A stretch of DNA of 64,000 nt from Pseudomonas sediminis (GTDB lineage Bacteria; Pseudomonadota; Gammaproteobacteria; Pseudomonadales; Pseudomonadaceae): positions 682,001 to 746,000 of the forward strand of contig NZ_CP154631.1 of assembly GCF_039555755.1 (NCBI RefSeq). The letters are read 5' to 3'. Shown one piece after another: positions 43,986 through 53,721 of this stretch. The stretch's first letter is position 1. Each line of letters opens with the position of its first letter. Position numbers and translations under genes: made by a program. A model generated the notes under the pieces. That model saw only the letters and a list, made by a program, of their open reading frames with translations, did no database searches and was not told the origin of the DNA.

Positions 43986-44093
43986 CGACTGATGGAGGCA
44001 TTGTCTTCAGCTTGCTCTCAGACTGCTAGGTTTTCACACAGTCTGATTTTGCCGGGCTTTTTATTGGGCGCGGTTGTGGGCTACGCGGGACGT

Positions 44094-44151
44094 TAGGAGC
44101 GAATTCATTCGCGATCATCGTAAGCCCATATCGCGAATGAATTCGCTCCTA
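44094..44151. repeat. REP pair (REPIN-like), GGAGCGAATTCATTCGCGA type
   Basis: Two perfect 22-base inverted copies, at 44094-44115 and 44130-44151, flank a 14-base spacer. The core TAGGAGCGAATTCATTCGCG is a common extragenic palindrome in pseudomonads. It lies between the IS element and cysNC. Confidence 0.85.
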
Positions 44152-44170
44152 CAAAAGACACCCCACAAAC

Positions 44171-44200
44171 GAAGAGCCCCGCTAATAAGCGGGGCTCTTC
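44171..44200 (-). terminator. Rho-independent terminator of cysD-cysNC
   Basis: GAAGAGCCCCGCT, loop of four, AGCGGGGCTCTTC: a 13-bp perfect stem, then GTTTG on the minus strand, 18 bases past the cysNC stop. Confidence 0.75.
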
Positions 44201-44217
44201 ATGCAGCATCGCGAATG

Positions 44218-46113
44218 TCAGATCGCGCCGCGACTACGCAGCAGATCCAACACCGCCTTGACGCCCTCGTCGACCGACTGCGACTGGGTGTCGATCACCA
44301 GATCGGCATCCAGTGGTACATCGTAAGGGAAGCCCTCGCCTGGGATGTTGTCACCACCGGCCGCGTACAGCCCCTGCGGATCACGTTCGGCGCAAATCTG
44401 CGGCGACGCCTGCACATAAACGGTCAGCGCACGCTCGCGACCGATCAGCACCTTGGCCTGCTCACGCCCTTCTGCATCCGGGGCGACGAAGGCGGCCAGG
44501 GCAATCATCCCCGCCTCGTTGAACTGACGCGCCACGTGCGCGGCACGGCGCCAGTTCTCGGCACGCCCGGCGCGATCCTGCGGCAGGCCCTTGTTCAGGT
44601 CATGACGCAGATTCTGGCCATCGAGCACATATACGGCGCGGCCCATGTCAAACAACTTGCGCTCGACGGCATAGGCCAGGGTGCTCTTGCCGGCGCCAGA
44701 AAGCCCCGTGAACAACACGGTAGCCGGCTGCTGGCCAAAGCGCGAGGCGCGCTCCTCGGTAGACACATGGGCCAGGCGGCCGTGCTGTCCGCCGCCATGA
44801 GAGACCGGGTCGGCAATGATCATGCCGGCGCCGACGGTACCATTGGTCAGGCGGTCGACGACGATGAACGCACCGGTGGTGCGGTTGTATTCGTAGCCAT
44901 CCAGAGCAATCGGCGCATCCAGTGCGATCTTGACCCGACCGATCTCGTTGAGTTTCAGCTCGCTGGCGCCCCCCTGCTCCAGGGTGTTCACATCCACACG
45001 GTGAACGATGCTCGGGATCGACCCCGGTACATAGCTGGTGGCGCGTTTGATGTCGTACTTCTTGCCCGGCAGCATCGGCTCTTCGCCCATCCACACCAGC
45101 ATGGCCTCGAAGCTGTCGGTGACCTGCGGACGATTGTCGGCATGCACCAGCATGTCGCCGCGCGATACGTCGATCTCGTCTTCCAGGGTCAGGGTTATCG
45201 CCTGGCCCGGACCGGCGTGTTCCAGCTCGCCCTCGAAGGTGACGATGGACTTGACCTTGCTGGTCTTGCCCGACGGCAGCGCCATGACTTCATCGCCCTT
45301 GCGCACGATGCCGCTGGCCAGGGTGCCGGCAAAACCGCGGAAGTTGAGGTTGGGGCGGTTGACGTACTGCACCGGGAAGCGCAGGTCCTCGAAGTTACGA
45401 TCGCCCGCCACCTCCACGGTCTCGAGAATCTCCATCAGCGACTGCCCGGTGTACCAGGGCGAGCGCTCGGACTTGTTGACCACGTTGTCGCCCTTGAGCG
45501 CCGACATCGGCACGAACTCGAGGGTGGTGGGGCGCAGACCGATCTTCTCGGCGAAGGCCAGGTAATTGGCCTTGATCTGCTCGAACACGCCCTGATCGAA
45601 GTCCTTGAGGTCCATCTTGTTGACGGCCACAACGATGTGTTTGATGCCCAGCAGGGACGCGATGAAGCTGTGGCGCTTGGTCTGGGTCTGCACGCCGTAA
45701 CGGGCATCGATGAGGATGATCGCCAGGTCGCAGGTGGATGCACCGGTGGCCATGTTGCGCGTGTACTGCTCATGGCCGGGGGTATCGGCGATGATGAACT
45801 TGCGCTTGGCGGTACTGAAGTAACGGTAGGCCACGTCGATGGTGATGCCCTGCTCGCGCTCAGCCTGCAGGCCGTCAACCAGCAGCGCCAGGTCGATGTC
45901 ATCGCCGGTGGTGCCGACCTTCTTCGAATCCTTGGTGATGGCTTCCAGATGATCTTCGTAGATCATCTTGGAGTCGTGCAGCAGGCGGCCGATCAGCGTG
46001 CTCTTGCCGTCGTCGACGTTGCCGCAGGTAAGGAAGCGCAACAGTTCCTTGCGCTCGTGCTGGGCCAGGTAGGCGAGAATGTCCTGGCTGATCAAATCGG
46101 ATTGGTGACTCAT
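44218..46113 (-). CDS. cysNC: CysNC, fused sulfate adenylyltransferase GTPase subunit and APS kinase
   Basis: 631 residues. The CysN GTPase half spans about 1-440 with GNVDDGKST at 31-39, [17 protein letters not shown] and [10 protein letters not shown]. The APS kinase half spans about 450-631 with P-loop [26 protein letters not shown] and [10 protein letters not shown]. With CysD it makes APS from sulfate and ATP; the second half phosphorylates APS to PAPS. It is 12 bases downstream of cysD. Confidence 0.98.
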   Translation of the reverse strand: MSHQSDLISQDILAYLAQHERKELLRFLTCGNVDDGKSTLIGRLLHDSKMIYEDHLEAITKDSKKVGTTGDDIDLALLVDGLQAEREQGITIDVAYRYFSTAKRKFIIADTPGHEQYTRNMATGASTCDLAIILIDARYGVQTQTKRHSFIASLLGIKHIVVAVNKMDLKDFDQGVFEQIKANYLAFAEKIGLRPTTLEFVPMSALKGDNVVNKSERSPWYTGQSLMEILETVEVAGDRNFEDLRFPVQYVNRPNLNFRGFAGTLASGIVRKGDEVMALPSGKTSKVKSIVTFEGELEHAGPGQAITLTLEDEIDVSRGDMLVHADNRPQVTDSFEAMLVWMGEEPMLPGKKYDIKRATSYVPGSIPSIVHRVDVNTLEQGGASELKLNEIGRVKIALDAPIALDGYEYNRTTGAFIVVDRLTNGTVGAGMIIADPVSHGGGQHGRLAHVSTEERASRFGQQPATVLFTGLSGAGKSTLAYAVERKLFDMGRAVYVLDGQNLRHDLNKGLPQDRAGRAENWRRAAHVARQFNEAGMIALAAFVAPDAEGREQAKVLIGRERALTVYVQASPQICAERDPQGLYAAGGDNIPGEGFPYDVPLDADLVIDTQSQSVDEGVKAVLDLLRSRGAI

Positions 46114-46125
46114 GGTGCGCGATCC

Positions 46126-47043
46126 TCAGAAATAGCCCTGACGTTTCTTCTCTTCCATCGAACCAGCCTGGTCGTGGTCGATGACCCGGCCTTGGCGTTC
46201 GCTGGTCTTGGTCAGGAGCATCTCCTGGATGATTTCCGGCAGCGTGGTCGCGGTGGACTCCACGGCGCCGGTCAGCGGGTAGCAGCCGAGGGTGCGGAAA
46301 CGCACCATCTTCTTGGTGATGCGCGACTTCTCTTCATCGGACAGATGCTCGAGGATGCGCTCATCATCGATCATGATCAGCGTGCCGTTCTTCTCGATCA
46401 CTTCGCGCTCGGCAGCGAAGTACAGCGGCACGATTGGAATCTGCTCCAGGTAGATGTACTGCCAGATGTCCAGTTCGGTCCAGTTCGACAGCGGGAAAAC
46501 GCGGATCGACTCGCCCTTCTTCACCTTGCCGTTGTACACGTTCCACAGCTCGGGGCGCTGGTTCTTCGGGTCCCAGCGGTGCTTGCTGTCGCGGAAGGAG
46601 TACACGCGCTCCTTGGCACGCGACTTCTCTTCGTCGCGACGCGCGCCACCGAAGGCGGCGTCAAAACCGTACTTGTCCAGCGCCTGTTTGAGGCCTTCAG
46701 TCTTCATCACGTCGGTGTGCTTGGCACTGCCGTAGGTGAAGGGATTCATGTCCTGCGCCACACCATCGGGGTTGATGTGGGTGATCAGGTCCAGGCCCAT
46801 CTCGCTGACCATCTTGTCGCGAAAGCTGTACATCTCCTGGAATTTCCAGCGGGTGTCGACGTGCATCACCGGAAACGGCAGTTTGCCTGGGAAGAATGCC
46901 TTGCGGGCCAGATGCAGCATCACGGCTGAATCCTTACCGATGGAATAGAGCATCACCGGGTTATCGAATTCGGCGGCCACTTCACGAATGATGTGGATGC
47001 TTTCCGCCTCCAGCTGCTTGAGATGGGTCAATTTGTCGAGCAT
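46126..47043 (-). CDS. cysD: CysD, sulfate adenylyltransferase small subunit
   Basis: 305 residues, full length. The PP-loop ATP-binding motif SIGKDS is at 34-39. [21 protein letters not shown] and PVQYVNW-like sulfate-site surroundings ([16 protein letters not shown]) are family signatures. Together with CysNC it begins sulfate assimilation. Confidence 0.98.
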   Translation of the reverse strand: MLDKLTHLKQLEAESIHIIREVAAEFDNPVMLYSIGKDSAVMLHLARKAFFPGKLPFPVMHVDTRWKFQEMYSFRDKMVSEMGLDLITHINPDGVAQDMNPFTYGSAKHTDVMKTEGLKQALDKYGFDAAFGGARRDEEKSRAKERVYSFRDSKHRWDPKNQRPELWNVYNGKVKKGESIRVFPLSNWTELDIWQYIYLEQIPIVPLYFAAEREVIEKNGTLIMIDDERILEHLSDEEKSRITKKMVRFRTLGCYPLTGAVESTATTLPEIIQEMLLTKTSERQGRVIDHDQAGSMEEKKRQGYF

Positions 47044-47112
47044 GGCTACTCACGGATTGCTGTTATGGGGCCGGCGGGCCGTGGACGAGCGCGCACTCTA
47101 CCACAGCACCTG

Positions 47113-47142
47113 CTTATACTCAGGGCGCCAGTTAGATCGAAA
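47113..47142 (-). promoter_or_regulatory. Possible cysD promoter
   Basis: Minus strand: TTTCGA (47137-47142), 18-base spacer, TATAAG (47113-47118), about 70 bases upstream of cysD. A CysB site could lie around it, but I cannot define one. Confidence 0.35.
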
Positions 47143-47175
47143 CGTTCTAGCGTTATGCCTACCCGTCTGGATGAT

Positions 47176-47934
47176 TCAGACCGGATTGGGGCAGTCGATG
47201 AACAGGTGTTCAAGGGCGAAGCGACGCGCCAGATAATCACCCAGCGCCTGCACGCCGTAGCGCTCGGTGGCGTGATGACCAGCGGCGATGAAGCTCACGC
47301 CATTCTCCCGCGCGCTGTGGAAGGTCTGCTCCGAGGCTTCGCCGGTCAAGTACAGATCGACCCCGGCCGCTACCGCCTGATCGATGTAGCCCTGCCCACC
47401 ACCGGTGCACCAGCCGACGCGACGGATCAGCCCTTCGCCCTCCACCAGCAGCGGTTCACGCCCGAGCACCTGCTGCACGTGGCGGGCGAAATCGACGGCG
47501 CTCACGGGCTCGGTCAGCGAGCCGACGAGGCCAACAGTACGCGGATTTTCCGGCTCCAGTGGCCCTTCGACGACGATGCCCAACTGCCGTGCGAGCTGCA
47601 CGTTGTTGCCCACCTCGGGGTGCACATCCAATGGCAGGTGATAGGCCAGCAGGCTAATATCGTTGGCCAGCAGCGCTTTCAGGCGACGCTGCTTCATGCC
47701 AGTGACACAGGGGTTCTCACCCTTCCAGAAATAGCCGTGATGCACCAGCAGCACATCGGCTTCGGCCTCGATCGCAGCCTCGATCAGCGCCTGGCTGGCG
47801 GTGACGCCACTGACAATGCGGCGGACCTGCCGACGACCCTCGACCTGCAGGCCGTTGGGGCAGTAATCACTGATGCGCGACGCATTAAGAAAAGCGTCAG
47901 CTTCTTCCACTAGCGTGGTCAGGACAATGGCCAT
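47176..47934 (-). CDS. Nif3/DUF34-family metal-binding protein (YbgI type)
   Basis: 252 residues. Dinuclear metal-site histidines lie in LLVHHGYFWKGENPCVTGMKQRRLKALLANDISLLAYHLPLD and VSFIAAGHHATERYGVQALGDYLARRF. Often labelled GTP cyclohydrolase I type 2, but the activity is not settled for this family. It is divergent from algW, as I recall for other pseudomonads. Confidence 0.92.
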   Translation of the reverse strand: MAIVLTTLVEEADAFLNASRISDYCPNGLQVEGRRQVRRIVSGVTASQALIEAAIEAEADVLLVHHGYFWKGENPCVTGMKQRRLKALLANDISLLAYHLPLDVHPEVGNNVQLARQLGIVVEGPLEPENPRTVGLVGSLTEPVSAVDFARHVQQVLGREPLLVEGEGLIRRVGWCTGGGQGYIDQAVAAGVDLYLTGEASEQTFHSARENGVSFIAAGHHATERYGVQALGDYLARRFALEHLFIDCPNPV

Positions 47935-47987
47935 GAAGATTCCTCACAAGCTGTTGCGGGCCGCTGCCTAATTGGCGAGCACCTCAC

Positions 47988-47993
47988 TATAAT
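47988..47993 (+). promoter_or_regulatory. -10 element (TATAAT) of algW
   Basis: A perfect TATAAT lies 51 bases before the algW ATG. No convincing -35 hexamer lies 17 bases upstream. Confidence 0.45.
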
Positions 47994-48044
47994 GCGCCAC
48001 CTTAAGGGCCGGATTTGGCCCCTGCAACTCTCAGGATTGTCTCG

Positions 48045-49187
<1,143 letters not shown>

Positions 49188-49211
49188 AAACATGAAAAAG
49201 CCGGCAGTAGC

Positions 49212-49687
49212 CTAATGCCAGTCAGTTAAGCTGACTGGCATTTTTATTTCTGGTCGGATACTTGGACGGCCGGGCTTGACCGCTCGCGGATAACTGCGAT
49301 CCTCACGACGATGAGGTAGGACGTAGTGCGTGGCCGAGGCCTGTAGTTCGGCCAGGTAGCGAGGGATGTTGCCTCGCACCGCAGCGCTGCCCAAACGCTG
49401 GCGACCTTGCACGATTGCACTGGGTGCTACCAATGGCTTCTGCCCAGGCAGCATGATGCCCATACGGCTCGCGGCATCCCAGGCCGACATCCGGCGAAAC
49501 AACGCCATGGCGATCACGCACCAGATCATGGCTTCAAGAGGGAGACGTCGCTTACGCAGGGTCGCCACTCCCGCCGTTTCCAGTGCGGTGCTAACTAGGT
49601 CTGGATCAAGCAGCGCCCCAGCTCGTCAAGGGAGTGGGTGGCAGAAGCCGCTTCGTGAGTCAGTGCCAAGGCGCGGGAAAGTCGCAT
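49212..49687 (-). pseudogene. IS4-family transposase remnant (frameshift plus internal deletion)
   Basis: From the ATG at 49685-49687 the N-terminus reads MRLSRALALTHEAASATHSLDEL. A single-base loss then shifts to ALLDPDLVSTALETAGVATLRKRRLPLEAMIWCVIAMALFRRMSAWD, typical IS4-family N-terminal sequence. After GSAAVRGNIPRYLAEL the reading jumps to ASATHYVLPHRREDRSYPRAVKPG, which resembles the transposase C-terminus. The whole catalytic DDE core is therefore missing. What remains is about 155 residues of a protein normally over 400. Confidence 0.8.
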
Positions 49688-49771
49688 AAAAAATCCGATG
49701 CTCAAAACAAGCATCGGATTTTCGTTTCAGCGCGCAGAAGGTCAAGCTGTAGTGCTTAACTGACTGGCATT
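49214..49771. mobile_element. Internally deleted IS4-family element, 558 bp, with perfect terminal repeats
   Basis: Terminal repeats of 17 bases match perfectly: AATGCCAGTCAGTTAAG (49214-49230) and its inverse (49755-49771). The left end also forms its own hairpin, ATGCCAGTCAG / CTGACTGGCAT around TTAAG. Flanks TAGCCTA (left) and TAGCCCTA (right) look like a slightly altered target duplication. Intact ends mean it could still be moved by a full-length relative. Confidence 0.8.
49690..49722. terminator. Hairpin upstream of the IS4 transposase remnant
   Basis: AAAATCCGATGCT, loop, AGCATCGGATTTT: a 13-bp perfect stem ending in T residues, just upstream of the transposase start. IS elements often carry such structures to block read-through from outside. 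Confidence 0.6.
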
Positions 49772-49807
49772 AGCCCTAGGGGCGCCTTTTTGATTGCCGC
49801 AGAAGAA

Positions 49808-50212
49808 TCAGCTCTTCTTGCGCACGTACAGCACTAGGTTGTGGTCAACCAGCTCGAAACCGTGCTCCTTGACGATCTCTTTCTGGCGCTTCTCGATCTC
49901 GGCGTCGAAGAATTCGATCACTTCGCCGGAGTCGACGCAGACCATATGGTCGTGATGGCCACTATCAGCCAGCTCGAATACGGCATGGCCGCCATCGAAG
50001 TTGTGACGCACCACCAGGCCAGCGGCCTCGAACTGAGTCAGCACGCGGTATACGGTGGCCAGGCCGACGTCCTCACCGGCCTCCATCAGCGCTTTGTAGA
50101 CATCCTCCGCACTCATGTGGCGGTGCTCGGCGTTATCCAGCATTTGCAGGATTTTGACTCGTGGCAGAGTCACCTTCAGTCCAGCTTTGCGCAGTTCGTT
50201 ATTTTCAACCAT
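49808..50212 (-). CDS. fur: Fur, ferric uptake regulator
   Basis: 134 residues from the ATG at 50210-50212 (MVENNELRKAGLKVTLPRVKIL). Winged-helix N-terminus with LATVYRVLTQFEAAGLVVRHNF, and C-terminal metal site GGHAVFELADSGHHDHMVCVDSGEVIEF. It has only one Cys (VCVDSG) and no CxxC zinc pair, as is usual in Pseudomonas Fur. It is divergent from bamE; this pairing is conserved in the genus. Confidence 0.98.
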   Translation of the reverse strand: MVENNELRKAGLKVTLPRVKILQMLDNAEHRHMSAEDVYKALMEAGEDVGLATVYRVLTQFEAAGLVVRHNFDGGHAVFELADSGHHDHMVCVDSGEVIEFFDAEIEKRQKEIVKEHGFELVDHNLVLYVRKKS

Positions 50213-50306
50213 GGTCTGCTTTCTCATGGATGCTGCTTCGCAGCACCCTTCAATACGGGTATGATCCGGGGTTCAAGTTGCCCAAGATAGTGGAAGTCAC
50301 CCTCCG

Positions 50307-50825
50307 ATGCAAAAAACCAAGCTCTTGCTGACCAGCCTGTCGCTGACCGGGCTCTTCGCACTCGCCGGTTGTTCATTCCCCGGGGTTTACAAGATCGACA
50401 TTCAACAGGGCAATGTCGTGACACAGGACATGATAGACCAGCTGCGCCCGGGAATGACCCGACGCCAAGTGCGGTTTATCATGGGTAACCCGCTGATCAC
50501 CGACACCTTCCATGCCGATCGCTGGGATTATCTGTACAGCATCCAGCCTGGCGGCCGTCAGCGCCTGCAGGAACGCGTCAGCCTGGTGTTCGACGGCAGC
50601 GACCAGCTGGTTGGCCTGGCCGGCGACTTCATGCCCGGCGTAAGCCGTGACCAGGCGATCATGGGCGAAGGCGGCGACACCAGCAGTGCCCAGCCGCAAG
50701 CCAAACCACAGGATGAAACGCCGCCAGCGCCCGGCTCGTTGCTGGAGCAGATCCAGCGCGAGGTGGATCAGGTCGAAACCGTCCCGGTACCGACACCTGA
50801 GCCGCTGGACACCAATCCGCAGTAA
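50307..50825 (+). CDS. bamE: BamE (OmlA), lipoprotein of the outer-membrane protein assembly complex
   Basis: 172 residues. Signal peptide and lipobox FALAGC (Cys near 22). The SmpA/OmlA domain covers about 25-115 ([55 protein letters not shown]). A Pro/Glu-rich tail of some 60 residues follows, longer than in E. coli. It belongs to BamABCDE. A terminator follows. Confidence 0.96.
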   Translation: MQKTKLLLTSLSLTGLFALAGCSFPGVYKIDIQQGNVVTQDMIDQLRPGMTRRQVRFIMGNPLITDTFHADRWDYLYSIQPGGRQRLQERVSLVFDGSDQLVGLAGDFMPGVSRDQAIMGEGGDTSSAQPQAKPQDETPPAPGSLLEQIQREVDQVETVPVPTPEPLDTNPQ

Positions 50826-50837
50826 TACGCGGACACT

Positions 50838-50866
50838 AAAAAGCCCGGATCGAATCCGGGCTTTTT
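50838..50866 (+). terminator. Rho-independent terminator of bamE
   Basis: AAAAAGCCCGGAT, CG, then the mirrored arm ATCCGGGCTTTTT; usable from both sides between convergent bamE and the rnfH-like gene. Confidence 0.85.
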
Positions 50867-50903
50867 CGCATCTGGGCCTGCCTAGCCTACCGACTCGCCA
50901 TCA

Positions 50904-51224
50904 TCACGCCGGTTCTTCGCCCTCTTCCCTGGCCTTGGCTTTGGCTGCACGCTGCTTGCGTACCTCCTTCGGGTCGGCGATCAGCGGCCGATAGATCTCG
51001 ACGCGCTCACCTTCCTCCAGCACTCGCTCTTCCGGTTTGCCTACCGCCTTGCCAAAAATGCCCAGCGGCGCCTGGCTCAGATCCAGTTCCGGAAAGAACT
51101 GCTGCATACCAGAGCGTAGTGCGGCCTCGCGCACCGTGGTGCCGGCCGGTACGGACAAGCGCAGCAGCTTCTGCCGCTCGGCAAGGGCGTAGACCACCTC
51201 AATGGCAATACTGGGCTTATCCAT
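50904..51224 (-). CDS. RnfH-family (UPF0125) ubiquitin-fold protein
   Basis: 106 residues from the ATG at 51222-51224, overlapping the ratA stop by 8 bases. Beta-grasp signature IAIEVVYALAERQKLLRLSVPAGTTVREAAL and VGKPEERVLEEGERVEIYRPLIADPKEVRKQRAAKAK. Commonly linked to ratA; its function is not established. Confidence 0.93.
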   Translation of the reverse strand: MDKPSIAIEVVYALAERQKLLRLSVPAGTTVREAALRSGMQQFFPELDLSQAPLGIFGKAVGKPEERVLEEGERVEIYRPLIADPKEVRKQRAAKAKAREEGEEPA

Positions 51225-51651
51225 ACAACTGCTTGGCTCGCTGGCAGAAGGCATCGACCATGGTATTGGCCGCCTGATTGAACAGCGGCCCCAGCGTGGC
51301 ACGCACCAGCGGCCCGGCGTAGTCGAAGGTCAGGTCCAGGCTGATCTTGCAGGCCTTGTCACCCAGCGCCTTGAACTCCCAGACGCCATGGAGACTGGTG
51401 AAAGGTCCTTCCTGCAGATTCATCTCGATACGCTGCCCTGGCTGCAGCACATTGCGCGTGACGAAGCGCTGACCGATGCTGCCCTTGGCCACTTCGAGGC
51501 TGGCCAGCATATGCGTCTCGCTGACCTCCAATACCTCACTGGCGCGGCACCAGGGCAGAAACTGCGGGTAACCGGCAACATCGTTGACGAGATCAAACAG
51601 TGCCTGCGCCGGATAAGGCAGTAACGCCGAACGCTGAATTCGAGTAGCCAT
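51217..51651 (-). CDS. ratA: RatA-family START/COQ10-domain protein
   Basis: 144 residues. START-like signature YPAQALFDLVNDVAGYPQFLPWCRASEVLE and GPFTSLHGVWEFKALGDKACKISLDLTFDY. In E. coli RatA was described as blocking 50S association, while the family resembles COQ10 ubiquinone-binding proteins. I would not read it as a toxin without evidence. It forms the usual pair with the rnfH-like gene and abuts the transporter stop. Confidence 0.93.
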   Translation of the reverse strand: MATRIQRSALLPYPAQALFDLVNDVAGYPQFLPWCRASEVLEVSETHMLASLEVAKGSIGQRFVTRNVLQPGQRIEMNLQEGPFTSLHGVWEFKALGDKACKISLDLTFDYAGPLVRATLGPLFNQAANTMVDAFCQRAKQLYG

Positions 51652-53055
51652 TTACTTGCTCAGCTCCGCGATGAAAACGATCAGGACGCCGATTGGCGCC
51701 ACGACGCGAATCAGCCAGAGGGCCAAATTGAACAGCAGCGGGCTTCTGATGGACAGCTCGTCACGCACAGCGTCACGGCTCAACACCCAACCGGCGAACA
51801 TGGCGAAAGCCAGACCGCCCAGCGGCAGCAGGATACGGCTGGTGAGGTAATCAATGCTGTCGAAGAAGGTCTTGCCGCCTTCGGCGCCCCACTGCAGCAG
51901 ATGGAAACCATCCTCGGCGAAAACGAAGAACTTGGCCTCAGCCCAGAGGTTGAACGACAGCACCGTACCCATCCCCACCAGCCAGCACAGCAGCGCCAGC
52001 GCGGCGGTTACCTGCGCGCGACTGCGCCCGGTTTTTTCGACGAAGTAGGCCACGGCCGGCTCCAGCATGGAAATTGAGGAGCTCCATGCTGCCACGGCCA
52101 CCAGTACGAAGAAGATCAACCCCATCACCTGACCAAAGGCGATATTGCCGAAGGCAATCGGCAGCGTGACGAACATCAGCCCCGGGCCACCACCCGGCTC
52201 CAGACCGGCGGCAAAGACGATGGGGAACAGGGCCAGGCCCGCAGTCAACGCCACCAGGGTATCGAGCACACCAACGGTCAGTACCGTGGCGCCGATCGAA
52301 GCCTTCTTCGGCATATAGGCGCCGTAGACCATGATCGAGCCGACACCCACGCTCAGGGTAAAGAACGCATGGCCCATGGCGGCGAGGATGCCGTCCTGCA
52401 CCTTGCTCGGATCGAAATGAAAGAGGAAATCGAAACCTTCGCGGAAATGTCCGGTGGTGAAGCTGTAACCCAGCAGCACCAGCAGCAGCACGAACAGCAG
52501 CGGCATCATTATGCGCAGGCTGCGCTCCAGGCCTGCCACCACGCCCTTGGCGATGACGAAGCCGGTCCCCAGCATGAACAGGCTGTGCCACAAGGTCAGG
52601 CGCCACGGGTCGGAAGTCAGACCGCCGAACGCCGCACCTGCGCCATCGGCGCTGATACCGGTGAAGTCGCCACGCCCCATACCGATGATGTAATCCAGCG
52701 ACCAACCAGCCACCACACTGTAGAAGGACAGAATCAGTAGAGCGGCGACCATCCCCATCAGCGCAGCCAGCGACCAGTGCTTGGAGGCTCCGGCTTCGAT
52801 CGCCAGACTCTTCATCGCATTGACCGGGCTCTGCCGGCCGCGGCGACCGATCATGGTTTCTGCCAGCATGATCGGCACACCCACCAGGGCAATGCAGAAC
52901 AGGTACATGACGACGAACGCACCGCCGCCATAGACCCCTGTCATATAGGGGAATTTCCAGATATTGCCGAGACCGACTGCCGAGCCGGTCGCCGCCAGAA
53001 TGAATACCCAGCGACTGGCCCAGGCACCGTGAATCGAAACTTTGTCGCTCGCCAT
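51652..53055 (-). CDS. NSS-family sodium-dependent transporter (LeuT fold)
   Basis: 467 residues from the ATG at 53053-53055 (MASDKVSIHGAWASRWVF). About 12 membrane segments. The first helix has the sodium/substrate motif ATGSAVGLGNIWKFPYMTGVYGGGAF. Substrates of this bacterial branch are usually amino acids; which one is not shown here. It stands between ratA and smpB, is divergent from smpB, and abuts ratA downstream. Confidence 0.93.
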   Translation of the reverse strand: MASDKVSIHGAWASRWVFILAATGSAVGLGNIWKFPYMTGVYGGGAFVVMYLFCIALVGVPIMLAETMIGRRGRQSPVNAMKSLAIEAGASKHWSLAALMGMVAALLILSFYSVVAGWSLDYIIGMGRGDFTGISADGAGAAFGGLTSDPWRLTLWHSLFMLGTGFVIAKGVVAGLERSLRIMMPLLFVLLLVLLGYSFTTGHFREGFDFLFHFDPSKVQDGILAAMGHAFFTLSVGVGSIMVYGAYMPKKASIGATVLTVGVLDTLVALTAGLALFPIVFAAGLEPGGGPGLMFVTLPIAFGNIAFGQVMGLIFFVLVAVAAWSSSISMLEPAVAYFVEKTGRSRAQVTAALALLCWLVGMGTVLSFNLWAEAKFFVFAEDGFHLLQWGAEGGKTFFDSIDYLTSRILLPLGGLAFAMFAGWVLSRDAVRDELSIRSPLLFNLALWLIRVVAPIGVLIVFIAELSK

Positions 53056-53167
53056 TACGGCCAAGACCCCATACTGCGGGAAAAAAGATCGCACATTGTC
53101 GGAGATTAGCGGCATGGGCTCAAGTTTGGCTCGGTAACGCCCCATGGCGCAGGCGCGGACGACTCCC

Positions 53168-53173
53168 TATAAT
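53168..53173 (+). promoter_or_regulatory. -10 element (TATAAT) of smpB, very close to the start codon
   Basis: A perfect TATAAT ends 9 bases before the smpB ATG at 53183. Transcription would then start at about 53180, leaving little or no leader. No ribosome-binding site is visible between the two. Confidence 0.5.
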
Positions 53174-53182
53174 GCGCGCCCT

Positions 53183-53665
53183 ATGGCTAAGCAAAAGAAA
53201 CATCCTCAAGGCACCATCGCGCTGAACAAAAAGGCGCTGCATGACTATTTCATCGAACACAAGTTCGAGGCCGGCTTGGTGCTGTCCGGCTGGGAAGTGA
53301 AGAGCCTGCGTGCCGGCAAGGCACAGCTGGTCGACAGCTACGTACTGCTCAAGGACGATGAAGCCTGGCTGATGGGTTGCCACATCGCGCCCCTGAAAAC
53401 CGCCAGCACCCACGTCATCGCCGACCCGACCCGCACGCGCAAACTGCTGCTGAACAAGCGCGAGCTGGAAAAGCTGTTCGGCTCAGTACAGCAGAAGGGC
53501 TACACCGCCGTGGCACTGTCGCTGTACTGGAAGCAGCATCTGGTCAAATGCGAAATTGCCCTGGCCAAGGGCAAGAAGGACTTCGACAAGCGCCACACCG
53601 AGAAGGAACGTGACGCCGACCGCGAAGTTCAGCGCGCGATGCGCAGCAAGGGCAAGGAAGACTGA
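53183..53665 (+). CDS. smpB: SmpB, tmRNA-binding protein
   Basis: 160 residues from the ATG at 53183, which gives the conserved N-terminus [54 protein letters not shown]. The basic C-terminal tail [31 protein letters not shown] enters the decoding site. It acts with ssrA RNA in trans-translation; ssrA is not in this window. A longer in-frame start at 53144 is possible but not homologous. Confidence 0.98.
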   Translation: MAKQKKHPQGTIALNKKALHDYFIEHKFEAGLVLSGWEVKSLRAGKAQLVDSYVLLKDDEAWLMGCHIAPLKTASTHVIADPTRTRKLLLNKRELEKLFGSVQQKGYTAVALSLYWKQHLVKCEIALAKGKKDFDKRHTEKERDADREVQRAMRSKGKED

Positions 53666-53721
53666 ACATCCTCCCCACTTCTTAGCCCAGGTGATGATTG
53701 ATCGCCTGGGCTCGTTGCTTC

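Larger units (their letters stand above)
42450..44045 (-). mobile_element. IS1182-family insertion sequence, about 1.6 kb, apparently intact
   Basis: Terminal inverted repeats of 16 bases match at 14 positions: CAGAGCGTGTGAAAAC (42450-42465), and CAGACTGTGTGAAAAC as the reverse complement of 44030-44045. It carries one full-length transposase and an internal terminator at the 3' side. The flanking bases ATT (42447-42449 and 44046-44048) may be a 3-base duplication. The host arms on each side rebuild the zapG terminator. Confidence 0.85.

Noticed and set aside
44074..46929. 951-residue open frame opposite cysNC and cysD
   Set aside because: Antisense shadow of two genuine genes; the translated product has no domain and spans the intergenic region between them.
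49212..49568. 118-residue ORF as a genuine small gene
   Set aside because: It is a fusion of the N-terminal and C-terminal parts of an IS4-family transposase within matching terminal repeats.
51217..51651. RatA read as a toxin of a toxin-antitoxin pair with the rnfH-like gene
   Set aside because: The gene pair is a conserved core-genome feature, the protein is a START/COQ10-like domain, and there is no antitoxin-type partner.
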